A DNA stretch of 64,000 nucleotides from Dorea longicatena (GTDB lineage Bacteria; Bacillota; Clostridia; Lachnospirales; Lachnospiraceae): positions 947,501-1,011,500 of the forward strand of contig NZ_CP100126.1 of NCBI RefSeq assembly GCF_024168045.1, in the 5' to 3' direction. A program made the translations under genes and the position numbers. The notes below the pieces were generated by a model, which was given only the letters and a program-made list of their open reading frames with translations, was not told where the DNA came from and did not search any database. Position 1 is the stretch's first letter. Every line of letters begins with the position of its first letter. This document shows positions 10,913-19,069 of the stretch, piece after piece.

Positions 10913-11791
10913 ATGGGACAGACAATTGCAGATTTTATTGATAAATATGGAATTGGACTTTATATTCCGAGAGTGCATATCACAGATATCATAGAAGTTC
11001 TGATCCTCACTTTTCTGATCTATCAGATCATCATATGGATAAAGAATACGAAAGCATGGATGCTGCTCAGAGGAATCATTGTACTTGCGGGCTTTATTCT
11101 TCTCGCAGCTATATTCAAGATGCATACGATCCTGTTCATCGCGAGAAATTCACTGACGGTCATGGCTACAGCGGCAATTGTAGTATTTCAGCCGGAACTG
11201 CGGAGGGCACTGGAAAAGCTTGGAGAGAAGCAATTCCTGACATCAGTTGTTCCTTTTGAACAGAACCGGGAGATACGTTTCAGTGAAGAAACAAGAGAGG
11301 ATATTATCCGTGCATGCTTTGCCATGGGAAAAGTCAAGACAGGGGCTCTGATCGTCGTAGAACAGGCAATACGGCTTACGGAATATGAAAGCACCGGAAT
11401 CCAGATGGACTGTCTGGTATCAAGTCAGGTGCTGATCAATATCTTCGAACATAATACACCGCTTCATGATGGTGCGATCATCGTAAGAGGTGACAGGATC
11501 GTCTCGGCGACCTGCTATCTTCCTCTCTCGGATAATATGGGGATCAGCAAGGATCTGGGCACCAGACACCGTGCGGCAGTAGGAATGAGCGAAGTCAGTG
11601 ATGCACTGGTCATTACGGTATCAGAAGAGACAGGAGCTGTGTCAGTCGCACAGGGAGGAGAGCTTACAAGAAGTATCAATGAAGCAGAACTTCGTGTGAA
11701 GCTGGAAGAGGTACAGCATAAGAGCAGTGAAACCAACAGAATAAAGGCAATGTGGAAAGGATGGCGGAAGCATGCGAAAAAGAATAACTAA
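10913..11791 (+). CDS. cdaA: Diadenylate cyclase CdaA
   Basis: CdaA makes the essential second messenger c-di-AMP from two ATP. Three membrane helices fill the first about 90 residues, followed by the cytoplasmic DAC domain. The catalytic DGA triplet is at residues 186-188 and RHR at 218-220. GGGAGGTGAG (10899-10908) sets the start at ATG 10913 rather than the in-frame GTG 10904. It overlaps cdaR by 20 bases, the conserved Firmicutes pairing. c-di-AMP controls potassium, osmolyte and wall homeostasis, which fits the envelope genes nearby. Confidence 0.97.
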   Translation: MGQTIADFIDKYGIGLYIPRVHITDIIEVLILTFLIYQIIIWIKNTKAWMLLRGIIVLAGFILLAAIFKMHTILFIARNSLTVMATAAIVVFQPELRRALEKLGEKQFLTSVVPFEQNREIRFSEETREDIIRACFAMGKVKTGALIVVEQAIRLTEYESTGIQMDCLVSSQVLINIFEHNTPLHDGAIIVRGDRIVSATCYLPLSDNMGISKDLGTRHRAAVGMSEVSDALVITVSEETGAVSVAQGGELTRSINEAELRVKLEEVQHKSSETNRIKAMWKGWRKHAKKNN

Positions 11792-13100
11792 CAATCTTGC
11801 GCTGAAAATACTGGCTTTCCTGATTGCGGCATTCTTATGGCTGGTTGTAGTGAATATCGATGACCCGGTGGATGACAAGACATTTTCCAATATCCCGGTG
11901 CAGGTAACGCATGAAGAAGTGATTACGGATAATAATAATACGTATCAGATCGTGGATAACACGCAGGAGATTAATGTAACAGTTACAGCACAGCGGTCGG
12001 TACTGGATAAGATCAGGGCAGAGGATATTGTTGCGACAGCGAACATGAAAGAACTGACGCTTCGTACACAGGTGCCGATTGAAGTGACGGTCAAAGGATA
12101 TACAGGAAAATATGAAAAGGCAACGGCAAATCCAAGAAATCTGCAGATTCAGATAGATGAGGAAGCGAAGAATAATTTCCCAATCACACCGACAACAACA
12201 GGAACGGTAAGAAACGGATATGAAGTAGGAAGTCTGAAAGCACTTCCGGAAAAAGTAACACTTCGCGGACCGAAGAGAATCATTAACAATATTGCAAAAG
12301 TAACAGCAGAAGCAAATGTATCCGGATTATCTGAAGATGAGACGGTAGAAGCAAAACTGGTACTGTATGATGCAAATAATAATGTGATCGACCAGACACT
12401 TCTTGCAAACAACCTTGGAAAAGAAGGTGTCAGTGTTGAGGTAGAACTGCTTCAGGTGAAAAGCGTGCCGCTTAAAGTGGATACATCAGAGGTGTCGGCA
12501 GCAGAAGGGTATAAACTTGGCAAGATCACGGTAGAACCGCAGGAAGTGGAAGTGACAGGTGATAAGAGTACGCTTGCCGAGATCTCGGAGATCGATATTC
12601 CACCGAGTGCCCTGAAATTGGAAGAACTGACACAGAGAACGGAGCAGACCATTGATATCTCATCTTATCTTCCGAGCGGTGTATCCCTTGCGGAAGAGAA
12701 TGCGAATAAGGTGGTAATATCCATCCAGGTACAACAGCCGGGAACAAAGAGCTTTGAGATATCGACAGGATCGATCATCCTGGAGAATATAGCGGACGGA
12801 CTGAGCATCAATTACGGATCTACCGTTGATCTGGAGATACAGGTGAAGGGACCGAATGATGTGTTGAATCTGTTCTCACCTGCGAAGAAAGTCAGCATTG
12901 ATCTTAAGAATTATACAGAGCCTGGTACATATACTGTTCCGGTGTCTGTCGAACTGCCGGATGGCTGCACACTTGTGAATGAAGTGAATGTGGAGATCAC
13001 ACTTGAAAATTCAAAGCAGAGCAGTAAAACACAGGGTGAAAGCCAGAACAGCAGTCAGACAAAGACAGATGAAAACAATCAGAACGGCCAGAGCGAATAA
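11772..13100 (+). CDS. cdaR: CdaR, YbbR-domain regulator of CdaA
   Basis: CdaR is a membrane-anchored extracytoplasmic protein that binds CdaA and modulates its activity. One N-terminal helix (about 8-27) is followed by about four beta-rich YbbR repeats. These are recognisable by recurring segments such as PVQVTHEE, PIEVTVKGY, VEVTGDKSTL and VEITLENS. The tail (about 410-442) is a Ser/Gln/Asn-rich low-complexity stretch. The 20-base overlap with cdaA implies translational coupling. The usual third gene glmM does not follow; an HPr-family gene does. Confidence 0.93.
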   Translation: MRKRITNNLALKILAFLIAAFLWLVVVNIDDPVDDKTFSNIPVQVTHEEVITDNNNTYQIVDNTQEINVTVTAQRSVLDKIRAEDIVATANMKELTLRTQVPIEVTVKGYTGKYEKATANPRNLQIQIDEEAKNNFPITPTTTGTVRNGYEVGSLKALPEKVTLRGPKRIINNIAKVTAEANVSGLSEDETVEAKLVLYDANNNVIDQTLLANNLGKEGVSVEVELLQVKSVPLKVDTSEVSAAEGYKLGKITVEPQEVEVTGDKSTLAEISEIDIPPSALKLEELTQRTEQTIDISSYLPSGVSLAEENANKVVISIQVQQPGTKSFEISTGSIILENIADGLSINYGSTVDLEIQVKGPNDVLNLFSPAKKVSIDLKNYTEPGTYTVPVSVELPDGCTLVNEVNVEITLENSKQSSKTQGESQNSSQTKTDENNQNGQSE

Positions 13101-13125
13101 CAGACAGAAATGGGGAGAATACATT

Positions 13126-13392
13126 ATGATCAGACAGAAAGTTACAATAACAAATCCGACGGGACTACATCTCAGACCTGCAGGGATGTTCTGTAACATA
13201 GCAAGCAGATACAAATGCAAAGTAGAATTCATGTATAACGATGACACTGCAGCAAATGCGAAAAGTGTATTGAGTGTCCTTGGAGCATGCGTGAAATCGG
13301 GAGATGAAATCGAGCTTATCTGCGACGGGGAAGATGAAGAAGAGGCCATGAAAGCAATGGTGGATGCGGTTGAGAGCGGGCTTGGAGAGTAA
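13126..13392 (+). CDS. HPr-family phosphocarrier protein
   Basis: This 88-residue protein resembles HPr of the sugar phosphotransferase system. His15 lies in the motif TGLHLRPAG, where PEP-dependent phosphate is carried. The regulatory serine region is present as NAKSVLSVLG (Ser47 by count), so HPr kinase control is possible. ATG 13126 follows GGGGAG; an ORF upstream of it in the same frame overlaps cdaR and is ignored. Several HPr paralogues are common in Lachnospiraceae. This one may be the main ptsH or a Crh-like regulator. Confidence 0.9.
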   Translation: MIRQKVTITNPTGLHLRPAGMFCNIASRYKCKVEFMYNDDTAANAKSVLSVLGACVKSGDEIELICDGEDEEEAMKAMVDAVESGLGE

Positions 13393-13429
13393 GATTTTAT
13401 ACAGATGTAAGGGTGAAAGAGGAGAATGA

Positions 13430-13486
13430 ATGGGCCAAAACGATATGTTTAGGAGACGTTCCCGAAAAGATAATGAAGAAACATAA
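13430..13486 (+). other. 18-codon ORF with strong ribosome site overlapping the next gene's start
   Basis: ATG 13430 sits 5 bases after GAGGAG and encodes MGQNDMFRRRSRKDNEET, then a stop at 13484-13486. It is out of frame with, and overlaps, the start region of the LTA-synthase-like gene, which has no good ribosome site of its own. It could be a leader peptide that couples translation. Alternatively it is the true N-terminus of the next gene separated by a one-base frameshift. Confidence 0.35.
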
Positions 13487-15311
13487 GATATTTAAATATA
13501 TAGGAATAATTTTAAGCAGTTTATTGATGGTAGTGTCAGTGTTACTTGCTTTTAGTGCTAAATGGATGTTTGATACATGGACAAGTCTGACAATGGATGA
13601 GTTGGTGTTTCATTTAACGACATCTCTGGAAGGCACCAATACGGATATGATAAAAGCGTATTGCCTTAAATGTGTCGTTCCGGCAGTAATTTGTTTGGCT
13701 GCAGTGGTTGCTATTTGGGTAATTTGCAGTCTAAAAAAGAAAAACATAAACAAAATGATGATTGTTATATGTTTGATGGGAATTGTTGTGATTGGAACGG
13801 CAGTAGCTGTCACATGGCACAAGTTAAATATCGGTGAATATTTGAAAGGCCAGCATACATATTCTGAATTTATTGATGATAATTATGCAGATCCGTCTAC
13901 AACGAATGTTTCATTTCCTGAGCAGAAAAGAAATTTAATATATATTTTTTTAGAGTCGATGGAAGCAACATATTCCGATAATGAAAATGGAGGTGCATTT
14001 AAAAAGAATGTTATACCTGAACTTACAGAATTGGCACAGGCTAATGAGGATTTTTCGGGAAAAAGTAAAAAATTAAATGGAGGATACGCTATGCCGGGGG
14101 CTACGTGGACAATGGGAGCAATGTTTGCGCAGACTTCTGGATTACCTTTAAGTATTTCTATTGATGATAATGCGATGGATACACAGGATACTTTCTTTAA
14201 AGACACCACTACTTTGGGCGATATTTTACAAAAAGAAGGGTATTCACAAACACTTTTAATTGGATCTGATGCAACTTTTGGTGGAAGAAGATTATATTTT
14301 GAAGAACATGGCGATTATGATATCCTGGATTATAATTATGCGATTGAAAATGGATGGATTCCAGAAGATTATAAAGTCTGGTGGGGATATGAAGACGAAA
14401 AATTATTTGAGTTTGCAAAAAATAAACTGACAGAATTGTCACAACAGGATACTCCGTTTAATCTGACAATGCTTACAGTAGATACACATTTTGAGGACGG
14501 GTATATATGTGAAAAATGCCCGTATACTTTTGGAAAAAATCAGTATGCGAATGTTATGGCATGTTCGAGTAAACAGGTGAAAGAGTTTGTTGACTGGGTT
14601 GAACAACAAAGTTTCGCGCAGAACACAACGATTGTTATATCCGGGGATCATTTAACTATGGATAGTGATTTTTGCGAAGATGTTGACACAGATTATGATA
14701 GAAAAGTGTATACAACATATATTAATCCGGCAGTAGCAAGTAGTGGTGAAAAAAGAAGAGTTTATACGACATTTGATAATTTTCCTACAACAATAGCAGC
14801 ATTGGGAGCAGAGATAGTGGGAGACAGATTGGGACTTGGAACAAATTTGTTTTCAGATAGACAAACGTTAAGTGAAGAATATGGAATAGAAAAAGAAAAA
14901 ATCGAGTTATCCAAGCAATCGAAACTAATGCATAAAATGGCAAATATAAATAAAGGTAAAGTAATAGAGCAAGATAACGATGAACAGAATGAAGAAGAAA
15001 GTCCAGAGGCACAAATAAAAACAAAAGAACAACATATTGCAGACAAAAAGTACAAAATAAAAATATCAGTTGATGATTTGAAAAATATGAAAAATGGTGT
15101 ACAGTCGGCAAGTGCAGCAGTGTGGAGTAACCGGGATCAAAGTGATTTACAATGGGTTCCGCTAGCTGTTCAGGATGATGGAAAATGGACAGGAAAAGTT
15201 AATGTGAAAAAGAAAACAAAAAATAAAGGGATGTATAATATTCATGTATATATGATCGACGGTACAGGTACACAATACAATGTTGCGCAAGATATGGTAA
15301 AATTGGAATAA
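13473..15311 (+). CDS. LTA-synthase-like membrane phosphotransferase with C-terminal GBS_Bsp-like repeat
   Basis: This belongs to the alkaline-phosphatase/sulfatase superfamily branch of LtaS and MdoB, which transfer glycerol phosphate or related groups outside the membrane. From ATG 13473 it has 612 residues: three membrane helices, then the catalytic domain. The likely nucleophile Thr is in GATWTMGAMFAQTSGLP, and metal residues are in VISGDHLTMD. Residues about 527-612 form one GBS_Bsp-like module (AVWSNRDQSDLQWVPLA ... YNIHVYMIDG), unusual for this family. GTG 13413 is an alternative in-frame start. Neither start has an ideal ribosome site. Confidence 0.85.
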   Translation: MKKHKIFKYIGIILSSLLMVVSVLLAFSAKWMFDTWTSLTMDELVFHLTTSLEGTNTDMIKAYCLKCVVPAVICLAAVVAIWVICSLKKKNINKMMIVICLMGIVVIGTAVAVTWHKLNIGEYLKGQHTYSEFIDDNYADPSTTNVSFPEQKRNLIYIFLESMEATYSDNENGGAFKKNVIPELTELAQANEDFSGKSKKLNGGYAMPGATWTMGAMFAQTSGLPLSISIDDNAMDTQDTFFKDTTTLGDILQKEGYSQTLLIGSDATFGGRRLYFEEHGDYDILDYNYAIENGWIPEDYKVWWGYEDEKLFEFAKNKLTELSQQDTPFNLTMLTVDTHFEDGYICEKCPYTFGKNQYANVMACSSKQVKEFVDWVEQQSFAQNTTIVISGDHLTMDSDFCEDVDTDYDRKVYTTYINPAVASSGEKRRVYTTFDNFPTTIAALGAEIVGDRLGLGTNLFSDRQTLSEEYGIEKEKIELSKQSKLMHKMANINKGKVIEQDNDEQNEEESPEAQIKTKEQHIADKKYKIKISVDDLKNMKNGVQSASAAVWSNRDQSDLQWVPLAVQDDGKWTGKVNVKKKTKNKGMYNIHVYMIDGTGTQYNVAQDMVKLE

Positions 15312-15333
15312 AGAAAGTATATATTAATGATTA

Positions 15334-15387
15334 AAAGTGATCTGAGAATGTAAATGGCTTGGATCACTTTGTTTGCTGTTTTTGTTA
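15334..15387 (+). terminator. Possible terminator after the LTA-synthase-like gene
   Basis: AAAGTGATC (15334-15342) pairs with GATCACTTT (15362-15370). The loop is long (19 bases), and a T-rich run GTTTGCTGTTTTTG follows. Confidence 0.5.
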
Positions 15388-15453
15388 AGTAGATAAAAGC
15401 TGAGGATTTCGATGCAATAATTATTGATATGTTGAAAGGAGAAAAACGATTAA

Positions 15454-15840
15454 ATGATTAATCTGATTAAGCAAATAATAAAATTTGGTATAGTAGGAGG
15501 AATGTGTTTTGTTATAGATTATGGTTTGCTGATTTTTCTGACTGAAGTAATAAGTATAAATTATTTGATATCTTCAGGAATTTCTTTTTCGGTATCTGTT
15601 ATTGTAAATTATATTTTAAGCCTGAAATATGTATTTGAAACAGACAAAAAAAATAATAAAGTAAAAGAATGCTTGATTTTTATTGGCTTAAGTATTATTG
15701 GACTTGGAATTAATCAGGTAATTATGTGGTTATGCGTGGATAAATTAAAGATTTTTTATATGATAGCGAAAATTGCAGCTACAATAATTGTGATGGTATA
15801 TAATTTCGTGACCAGAAAATTGATTCTGGAAAAAAAATAG
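15454..15840 (+). CDS. GtrA-family membrane protein (lipid-linked sugar flippase candidate)
   Basis: GtrA-like proteins are small four-helix membrane proteins thought to move undecaprenyl-phosphate sugars to the outer face. This 128-residue protein has the family features: an IIKFGIVGGMCFVIDYGL start, VNYILSLKYVF after the second helix, and YNFVTRKLIL at the end. GAAAGGAG precedes the start. The next two genes are a GT-C-like integral membrane protein and a GtrB-like GT2, completing a three-component glycosylation module. Confidence 0.88.
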   Translation: MINLIKQIIKFGIVGGMCFVIDYGLLIFLTEVISINYLISSGISFSVSVIVNYILSLKYVFETDKKNNKVKECLIFIGLSIIGLGINQVIMWLCVDKLKIFYMIAKIAATIIVMVYNFVTRKLILEKK

Positions 15841-15853
15841 AGGAGTTGATGGT

Positions 15854-17983
15854 ATGGGTGATGGTATGAAAAAAACATATAAATATATGCTTGGAATAGT
15901 AAGTGCTTTTTGTATAGCACTTATTTGGAATACATATATTTATATGGTAGAGGTGGTTGGAAATGACTATTTGAACATTGATTTAACAGATACTGTATTA
16001 CATGCTTTCCAAGAAGGGAATACAATTACATTATTCATTGTTTTCAGTTTTATTTTTTGCATTATAGAATATAGAAAAATTGATGTATCTTCTGTTATCT
16101 ATAAATATAGATTTGTAATAGCAGGTGTTTTGTTTGTTCTGGGTATTATATTTGAAATAAATGGCTCATCTATAGGAATGTGGTGTGGGTATCTAAGTGG
16201 AGATGATAATAATGTAATATGGGGAGTATCAAGGGCAATCCGTACAGATGAATGGGCTGTTTCCACACCTATGTTATTTTCGCAGTATCATAATTTCACA
16301 GGAAAGTTTCCATATTTCAGCGATACGATCAGAGCAGGTAGTACAGATGTATTTTTTGAATATGGACAACCGGTTCAATTTATTGCGATGATATTCAGAC
16401 CATTTTATCTTGGATATCTTTTTTTACCAATAGCAAAAGGAATGGCATTTTTTTGGTGCGGAAGACTGATTGCACTTTTTATGGTTACTTTTGAATTCGG
16501 AATGCTGGTTACTGGTAAAAATAAAAGATTGTCAGTGGTATTAAGTTTCTTGATCTCGTTTGCACCGGTTGTTCAGTGGTGGTTTGCGATTAATGGTTTA
16601 GTTGAAATGTTGATTTTTATGCAGCTTTCAATGGTTATGGTATGGAAATATATGAATACCGAAAATTCCGTGCAGAGAATTCCTTATGTAGTAGTGATAA
16701 TGATTTGTGCGGGGGGATATATACTGACCATGTATCCAGCCTGGCAGATTTCATTGGCGTATGTGCTGCTTGGAATATTTGTTTGGATAATATGGGAAAA
16801 TTATAAAAAATTTCATATAAAAATAAAAGATATACTTATTATAATTATTGCAGTAACATCTACAATTTTGATACTGGGATTGACATTTTGGAAATCAAAA
16901 GAGACAATCCAGCTTTTAACTAATACAGTATACCCGGGAAGTAGGTGTGAGACTGGCGGAGGCTCCGGAGAGAATTTAATATTATATATGTCAAATATCT
17001 GGCAATCAATGTTTGGACTTTCCATCAAATCAAATGTATGTGAAAATGCAATGTTTATTGATTTCTTTCCTGTGTGTTATTTTCCTGCAATCTGGTATAC
17101 GATTAAATATAAGACGAAAGATAAATTATTAATTGTACTATCAATTGTCAGTTGTTTCCTGGGAATTTATAGTATTATTGGATTCCCTGAAATTTTAGCC
17201 AAAATCACATTATTAAGTAATGTTCAAAGTAGTCGTGCAATGATTGCATTTGGAATGTGTAATATTTTATTAATGATTCGTGCGATGAGTTTGATAAAAG
17301 AATCGTTTAATAAGATAATCTCAGCTTTGGCAGCCTTTATATTATCCGTATGTTTGAATAAAATTGTTTTTAATATTAATCCAGAATACTATTCTGAAAA
17401 ATATTTATGGATTTCTATCATGGCATTTGCAGTAATTTTCTATGGTATATTAAGAAATGCTGCTAATAAGAAGTTTTGGAGTTATATGTGTATTGGACTA
17501 ATGTTGATAAGCGGAGGATTGGTTAATCCGGTTAGATCGGGAATTGATTCAGTTACAAATTTAAGAGAATATCAGGCGATAGAGAAAATTGTAAATGAGG
17601 ATAAAGGTGCAAAATGGATTGTTGAAGGCGAAGGAATTCCAACCATTAATTTCCCGGTAATGGCAGGAGCACCAACGATAAATTCTACAAATGTCTATCC
17701 GAATTTAGCTTTTGGGAAAAAACTTGATCCAACTGGACAACATGAAAAAGTGTATAATAGATATGCACATATCCATATATTTGTAAAGCAATCTGGAAAA
17801 CCCAAATATGAAGTGGGAGATGCGCCGGATCAGGTTTATTTGTATATAACATTAAAAGACCTGAGAAAATTAGGAGTTAAATATATATACAGCAGAAATG
17901 ACTTATTGACTTATGAAGATGATTCGTGTATCGTAGTATACAACAGTGATAATTATAAAATTTATGATATAGGAGAGAAATAA
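15854..17983 (+). CDS. GT-C-like polytopic membrane glycosyltransferase (candidate)
   Basis: This 709-residue protein has about a dozen predicted membrane helices and a C-terminal soluble part (about 570-709). The first outer loop has acidic residues (LSGDDNNVIWGVSRAIRTDEW), as in GT-C enzymes that use polyprenyl-phosphate sugars, but no exact family motif is recognised. It is placed between a GtrA-like and a GtrB-like gene and lies one base before the latter. It most likely attaches the flipped sugar to an extracellular wall polymer, comparable in logic to the GacI/J/L system; this is inferred from context. GAGGAG supports ATG 15854, and ATG 15866 is an alternative. Confidence 0.75.
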   Translation: MGDGMKKTYKYMLGIVSAFCIALIWNTYIYMVEVVGNDYLNIDLTDTVLHAFQEGNTITLFIVFSFIFCIIEYRKIDVSSVIYKYRFVIAGVLFVLGIIFEINGSSIGMWCGYLSGDDNNVIWGVSRAIRTDEWAVSTPMLFSQYHNFTGKFPYFSDTIRAGSTDVFFEYGQPVQFIAMIFRPFYLGYLFLPIAKGMAFFWCGRLIALFMVTFEFGMLVTGKNKRLSVVLSFLISFAPVVQWWFAINGLVEMLIFMQLSMVMVWKYMNTENSVQRIPYVVVIMICAGGYILTMYPAWQISLAYVLLGIFVWIIWENYKKFHIKIKDILIIIIAVTSTILILGLTFWKSKETIQLLTNTVYPGSRCETGGGSGENLILYMSNIWQSMFGLSIKSNVCENAMFIDFFPVCYFPAIWYTIKYKTKDKLLIVLSIVSCFLGIYSIIGFPEILAKITLLSNVQSSRAMIAFGMCNILLMIRAMSLIKESFNKIISALAAFILSVCLNKIVFNINPEYYSEKYLWISIMAFAVIFYGILRNAANKKFWSYMCIGLMLISGGLVNPVRSGIDSVTNLREYQAIEKIVNEDKGAKWIVEGEGIPTINFPVMAGAPTINSTNVYPNLAFGKKLDPTGQHEKVYNRYAHIHIFVKQSGKPKYEVGDAPDQVYLYITLKDLRKLGVKYIYSRNDLLTYEDDSCIVVYNSDNYKIYDIGEK

Positions 17984-17984
17984 A

Positions 17985-18920
17985 ATGGATAAAATAGCAG
18001 TGTTGATACCGTGCTACAATGAAAGTTTAACAATTGAAAAAGTTGTATCTGATTACAAAGAAGCTTTGCCAGAGGCTACAATTTATGTATATGATAATAA
18101 TTCCAGTGATCATACAGATGAATTAGCCAGAAAAGCAGGAGCAAAAGTGGTTTATGAATACCGACAGGGAAAGGGTAATGTAATCCGCAGTATGTTTCGG
18201 GATATAGATGCAGAATGTTATTTGATGATAGATGGAGATGATACATATCCGGCCGAAAATGCAAGAGAAATGGTTGATTTGGTTTTAAATAAAGGTGTAG
18301 ATATGGTTATAGGGGACAGACTTTCGTCTACATACTTTACAGAAAACAAAAGACCTTTTCATAATATGGGGAATAGAATAGTACGTGGCTTAATTAATCA
18401 TTTGTTTCATAGTAATGTAAAGGACATCATGACAGGCTATCGCGCATTCAGCAGACTGTTTGTAAAAAGTTTTCCGGTTTTGTCAAAAGGGTTTGAGATA
18501 GAAACCGAAATGACCATTCATGCTTTAGACAAGAACTTTTTATTGGAAGAAATTCCTGTAACATATAGGGACAGACCAGAGGGAAGCGAATCAAAATTAA
18601 ATACAGTCAGTGATGGAATGAAAGTATTGAAGACTATTGCAAGTTTATTTAGAGATTATAAACCACTTCTGTTTTTCTCGTGTGCTTCAATTATTTGCTT
18701 ATTGTTAGGAATAGGATTCTTTGTTCCGGTATTTGTCAGCTATATTCACACCGGACTGGTAGAAAAAATCCCGACCATTATAGTGTCAGGTGTTGTGTTT
18801 ACAGTTGGTATTTTATTATGGATTTGCGGTTTGATCTTAGATGTTGTTGTGAAAAAACATCGACAATTATATGAAATCGAATTGAATCAGCTCGAAATCG
18901 GCATGAAGAATAATAGATAG
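17985..18920 (+). CDS. GtrB/DPM1-like GT2 polyprenyl-phosphate glycosyltransferase
   Basis: This GT2 enzyme probably moves a sugar from a nucleotide donor to undecaprenyl phosphate on the inner face. The GT-A domain begins IAVLIPCYNES. The metal-binding motif is LMIDGDDTYP near residue 82, and the acceptor-site region is DIMTGYRAFSR. Two C-terminal membrane helices (about 230-252 and 265-288) match GtrB rather than soluble GT2 enzymes. It is separated by one base from the GT-C-like gene. A terminator follows at 18970. Confidence 0.88.
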   Translation: MDKIAVLIPCYNESLTIEKVVSDYKEALPEATIYVYDNNSSDHTDELARKAGAKVVYEYRQGKGNVIRSMFRDIDAECYLMIDGDDTYPAENAREMVDLVLNKGVDMVIGDRLSSTYFTENKRPFHNMGNRIVRGLINHLFHSNVKDIMTGYRAFSRLFVKSFPVLSKGFEIETEMTIHALDKNFLLEEIPVTYRDRPEGSESKLNTVSDGMKVLKTIASLFRDYKPLLFFSCASIICLLLGIGFFVPVFVSYIHTGLVEKIPTIIVSGVVFTVGILLWICGLILDVVVKKHRQLYEIELNQLEIGMKNNR

Positions 18921-18957
18921 GAAGAATTTATACATATAGTAAAAGCGTATATTGAGA

Positions 18958-18986
18958 TTGTGAATGAAGAAAGAATATGCTACAAT
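18958..18986 (+). promoter_or_regulatory. Promoter embedded in the upstream terminator
   Basis: TTGTGA (18958-18963), a 17-base spacer and TACAAT (18981-18986) preceded by TGC form a good promoter with an extended -10. The -10 lies in the left arm and loop of the hairpin at 18970-19007. Transcripts starting near 18993 would contain only the right arm and so would escape termination. Confidence 0.6.
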
Positions 18987-19013
18987 AAAATTTGTAGCAT
19001 ATTCTTTTCTTTA
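18970..19013 (+). terminator. Rho-independent terminator after the GtrB-like gene
   Basis: A perfect 15-base stem (18970-18984 with 18993-19007) with an 8-base loop is followed by TCTTTATA. Confidence 0.8.
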
Positions 19014-19069
19014 TAACTATGTATTCGGAAGAAAAGTTCTACAGACTAAACAAAAAGGAGAAAATAGTA

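Noticed and set aside
12149-12747. Ser-rich minus-strand ORFs inside cdaR
   Set aside because: No ribosome sites; their Ser/Pro-rich translation reflects the complementary strand of Glu/Val/Thr codons.
15849-15868. Alternative starts of the GT-C-like gene
   Set aside because: ATG 15849 is out of frame and ATG 15866 is too far from GAGGAG; ATG 15854 was kept.
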